In this document: positions 13,299 through 16,257 of the stretch, one piece after another
Layout: the number at the start of each line of letters is the position of its first letter
Numbering within the stretch: the first letter of the stretch is position 1
Program-made: the position numbers and the translations under genes
Notes under the pieces: model-generated
The model's input: the letters and a program-made list of their open reading frames with translations, nothing else
The model's database searches: none
Told to the model about the DNA's origin: nothing
Origin: Bacteroidales bacterium UBA714
Lineage (GTDB): Bacteria; Bacteroidota; Bacteroidia; Bacteroidales; UBA932
Assembly: GCA_002298075.1 (NCBI GenBank)
Contig: DBLW01000070.1
Coordinates: 1-16,257 of the forward strand
Length of the DNA stretch: 16,257 nt
Direction: 5' to 3'

Positions 13299-16257
13299 AT
13301 GAAAAAAATCACACTTTTTTTCACGGTGCTGATGCTATTGGCGTCTTCTCTGGCATACGGCCAGACTCTGACGGTGAAAGGTGTCGTTTCCGACGCCGGA
13401 AACGGTGAACCCGTACCATTCGCATCAATCCAGGTCAAAGGGACCATGGTCGGCGCGATGACAGATGCCGACGGAAACTACAGCATCAAAGTTGACAAGG
13501 ACGCAGTCCTGATTTTCAGCTTTCTCGGCTATGCGGACAGCGAGGTGCCGGTAAAGGGACAGGCAGTCATCAATGTCAGCATGTTCCCGGACAACAATGT
13601 GCTGGACGAGGTTGTCGTAACAGGAATGATGGTCACCGACAAGCGCCTTTTCACAGGTTCGGTCGCAAAAGTGAATGCGGCAGAATCAAAGATTGACGGT
13701 ATGGCGGACATATCAAGGTCTCTCGAGGGACGCGCCGCCGGCGTCAGCGTACAGAATGTGTCAGGTACTTTCGGTACAGCGCCCAAGATACGCGTCCGCG
13801 GTGCTACCTCAATCTACGGAAGTTCCAAGCCTCTATGGGTGGTCGATGGCGTGATAATGGAAGATGTGACGGAAGTTGATGCCGATGCGCTTTCATCCGG
13901 AGACGCAGCTACTCTCATCTCGTCCGCAATCGCAGGACTCAACTCGGATGACATCGAAAGCTTTGAAATCCTCAAGGACGGTTCGGCGACTTCCATATAT
14001 GGTGCGCGCGCCATGGCCGGCGTGATTGTAGTCACTACAAAAAGAGGCCAGGCAGGAACTGCACGCATAAACTATACCGGAGAGTTCACCACACGTCTCA
14101 AGCCGAGCTACAGCCAGTTCAACATCATGAACTCGCAGGAACAGATGGGAATATACAAGGAGATGGAAAAAGACGGACTGATTTCGTTCGGAAGGACATA
14201 CAGGGCTTCAAGCAGCGGCGTATATGGAAAAATGTACCAGCTGATGAACCAGTATGACGAGACTTCGGGAACTTTCGGACTGGCAAACACTCCTGAAGCC
14301 AGGAACAGATACCTCAGCGCAGCCGAGTTCAGGAACACCGACTGGTTCGACGAGCTCTTCAGCAACAGCATCTCCATGAACCACTCGCTCAGCGTGTCAG
14401 GAGGTTCAGACAAGGCGCAGTATTATGCGTCATTCTCAGTAATGGACGATCCGGGCTGGACTGAGCAGAGCAGCGTGAAGCGTTACACTGCAAGCGTAAA
14501 CACTCTCTTCAACATCAGCAAGCAGGTGTCGGTCAGCCTCATAAGCAATGCCGCATACCGTAAGCAGAGGGCACCGGGAACACTCGGCCAGAGCGTAAAC
14601 GCCGTGACGGGCGAGGTGTCAAGGGACTTTGACATAAACCCTTATTCATATGCCCTCAACACATCGAGGACCCTCGACCCTGACGCATTCTACACCCGCA
14701 ACTTCGCGGACTTCAACATCCACAACGAGCTTGCCAACAACTTCATCGACTTCGATGTCGTGGACCTCAAGTTCCAGGGAGAACTCAAATACAAGCCTAT
14801 ACAGCAGGTTACGCTTTCCGCAATCGGAGCATACAAATACTCCACTACGACACAGGCCAACCAGATACGCGAGAACTCCAACATGGCACTCTCGTTCAGG
14901 GCAATGGGAGACGCCACCATACGCGACAACAATCCTTGGCTCTACACAGACCCGGACCAGCCGAACTCGCTTCCGTTCTCCGTATTGCCTGAAGGCGGAT
15001 TCTACCGCGAGACAAAGTACAAGATGAACAGCTGGGACTTCCGTGCCACTGCGGCTTACAATGACGTATATGACGGCAACCACATCCTGAACATCTTCGG
15101 CGGTATGGAAATCAACAACACCGTCCGCAACAGAAGCTACTTCAACGGAGTCGGAATGCAGTATGACATGGGATATCTCGGAGCCTACAACTACAACTAC
15201 TTCAAGCAGGCAAGCGAGCAGAACGATGTCTATTACAACCTTACCAACGCCTACAACCGTGACGTGGCATTCTTCGGCACCGCGACATATTCATACAAGC
15301 GCCGCTACACAATCAACGGAACAGTGCGCTATGAGGGCAGCAACCGCCTCGGCAAAGTGAGAACGGCACGCTGGCTCCCTACATGGAACGTGTCAGGAGC
15401 ATGGAACATGCATGAGGAAGACTGGTTCGGGAACGCATTCAAGAACGTGCTTTCACATGCCACAATCAAAGCTTCGTACTCACTTACGGGTGACAAGCCG
15501 GCTGTGACAAACTCTTCGGTAATCATCCAGAGCTACAATCCTTGGAGACCGTTCGCCTCTGACAAGGAGTCCGGACTTGAGATATACGATTTCGCAAACC
15601 CAGAGCTGACATACGAGAAGAAGCATGAGGTTAACGTAGGAGCAGACTTGGGATTCTTCGACAACAGGCTCAACATCACCTTCGACTGGTACAAGCGAAA
15701 CAACTACGACCTCATCGGCCCGAGGACGACCAACGGAACTAAAGGCACCATCACCGAATATGCCAACGTTGCGTCAATGGCCTCAAGCGGAGAAGAGCTT
15801 TCAATCTCCACCAAGAACATTGTCACAAAGGACTTCACATGGACAACTGACCTGATATTCTCGCACGTGACCACGAAGGTTACATCCCTCGAGTCCCAGA
15901 CAAGAATCATCGACATGATTACCGGAACAGGCTTCACCATGGAAGGCTACCCTTACCGCTCACTGTTCTCCATTGACTACAGGGGGCTGAACGAGAACGG
16001 TATCCCTACCATAATAAATGAGGCCGGCGAGCTTACCACAAGCGGAATCAATTTCCAGTCACGCACGCTCGACTACCTGAAATACGAAGGCCCGACCGAC
16101 CCTACAATCACCGGCTCTTTCGGCAACATGTTCACATACAAGGGATGGCACCTCAACGTGTTCATGACATACTCTTTCGGCAATGTGGTAAGGCTTGACC
16201 CGGCATTCTACGCCGTGTATTCAGATCTCTCAGCCATGCCTAAGGAGTTCAAGAACC
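13299..16257 (+). CDS. susC-like: SusC/RagA-family TonB-dependent transporter (right, divergent copy; 3' end outside window)
   Basis: Open from the ATG at 13299-13301 to the window end, 986 codons without a stop; a full SusC would need roughly another 50-150 residues. The signal peptide ends LAYGQ. A carboxypeptidase-regulatory-like domain follows (GEPVPFASIQVKGTMVG), then a TonB-box-like segment (VLDEVVVTGMM) and the plug with IRVRGATSIYGSSKPLWVVD, DIESFEILKDGSATSIYG and AMAGVIVVTTKRG. The barrel contains typical segments such as INGTVRYEGSNRLG and ANPELTYEKKHEVNVGAD. Homologous but clearly divergent from the left copy, so probably a different ligand. By eye the coding region is somewhat more GC-rich than the left operon, which may reflect separate acquisition. 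A susD partner is expected beyond the edge. Only about 44 bases separate its ATG from the right crossover site, with no visible promoter, so it is predicted to be silent in this orientation. Confidence 0.93.
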   Translation, partial: MKKITLFFTVLMLLASSLAYGQTLTVKGVVSDAGNGEPVPFASIQVKGTMVGAMTDADGNYSIKVDKDAVLIFSFLGYADSEVPVKGQAVINVSMFPDNNVLDEVVVTGMMVTDKRLFTGSVAKVNAAESKIDGMADISRSLEGRAAGVSVQNVSGTFGTAPKIRVRGATSIYGSSKPLWVVDGVIMEDVTEVDADALSSGDAATLISSAIAGLNSDDIESFEILKDGSATSIYGARAMAGVIVVTTKRGQAGTARINYTGEFTTRLKPSYSQFNIMNSQEQMGIYKEMEKDGLISFGRTYRASSSGVYGKMYQLMNQYDETSGTFGLANTPEARNRYLSAAEFRNTDWFDELFSNSISMNHSLSVSGGSDKAQYYASFSVMDDPGWTEQSSVKRYTASVNTLFNISKQVSVSLISNAAYRKQRAPGTLGQSVNAVTGEVSRDFDINPYSYALNTSRTLDPDAFYTRNFADFNIHNELANNFIDFDVVDLKFQGELKYKPIQQVTLSAIGAYKYSTTTQANQIRENSNMALSFRAMGDATIRDNNPWLYTDPDQPNSLPFSVLPEGGFYRETKYKMNSWDFRATAAYNDVYDGNHILNIFGGMEINNTVRNRSYFNGVGMQYDMGYLGAYNYNYFKQASEQNDVYYNLTNAYNRDVAFFGTATYSYKRRYTINGTVRYEGSNRLGKVRTARWLPTWNVSGAWNMHEEDWFGNAFKNVLSHATIKASYSLTGDKPAVTNSSVIIQSYNPWRPFASDKESGLEIYDFANPELTYEKKHEVNVGADLGFFDNRLNITFDWYKRNNYDLIGPRTTNGTKGTITEYANVASMASSGEELSISTKNIVTKDFTWTTDLIFSHVTTKVTSLESQTRIIDMITGTGFTMEGYPYRSLFSIDYRGLNENGIPTIINEAGELTTSGINFQSRTLDYLKYEGPTDPTITGSFGNMFTYKGWHLNVFMTYSFGNVVRLDPAFYAVYSDLSAMPKEFKN

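Noticed and set aside
14646..15083. A 145-codon antisense ORF and other long ORFs opposite the right susC
   Set aside because: They lie opposite a continuous SusC reading frame with clear family motifs; composition is that of a shadow frame, without recognisable domains or start signals.
1..16257. CRISPR arrays, tRNA or rRNA genes
   Set aside because: No regularly spaced direct repeats and no recognisable tRNA or rRNA sequence were found on either strand.

Overview
The window looks like chromosomal DNA from a Bacteroidales bacterium, probably a gut or animal-associated commensal; the genus cannot be fixed from sequence alone. The evidence is two SusC-type TonB-dependent transporters, a SusD lipoprotein, several lipoproteins with acidic residues just after the lipid cysteine, BACON domains, AT-rich start regions without Shine-Dalgarno sequences, and promoter motifs of the Bacteroidetes -7 type (TAnnTTTG).

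Layout, left to right. Positions 1-143 hold an intergenic region with a perfect 21-bp inverted repeat. Positions 144-1800 (minus) encode a two-BACON-domain lipoprotein whose reading frame is broken at a run of nine G; eight G would restore a 551-residue protein. A Bacteroidetes-type promoter and the terminator of the next operon lie just upstream. Positions 1976-12237 (minus) form one long operon, in transcription order: susC-like transporter, susD-like lipoprotein, an 834-residue SusE/F-like lipoprotein, a terminator-like hairpin, an S8 (subtilisin) protease lipoprotein, a small lipocalin-like lipoprotein, and a frameshifted small ORF. Together these suggest a surface system that captures, cleaves and imports a polymer, plausibly protein or peptide because the only enzyme is a protease.

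Positions 12374-13242 are the most interesting part. A Hin/Mpi-type serine recombinase gene (12589-13194, minus) lies between two inverted copies of AAACG-GG-CGTTT. Each copy has dyad arms around an asymmetric central dinucleotide, the layout of a serine-invertase crossover site. Just inside the left site is an outward-facing promoter-like sequence aimed at the left susC. Just outside the right site a second, divergent susC (13299 to beyond the window end) begins, with no visible promoter of its own. I infer an 867-bp self-encoded invertible promoter cassette that switches expression between two divergent SusC operons; as drawn, the left operon would be ON and the right one OFF.

The locus thus seems to carry two possible phase-variation mechanisms: site-specific inversion for the transporter operons, and homopolymer slippage (G9) for the neighbouring BACON lipoprotein. 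All functional statements are inferences from sequence; no searches were run.
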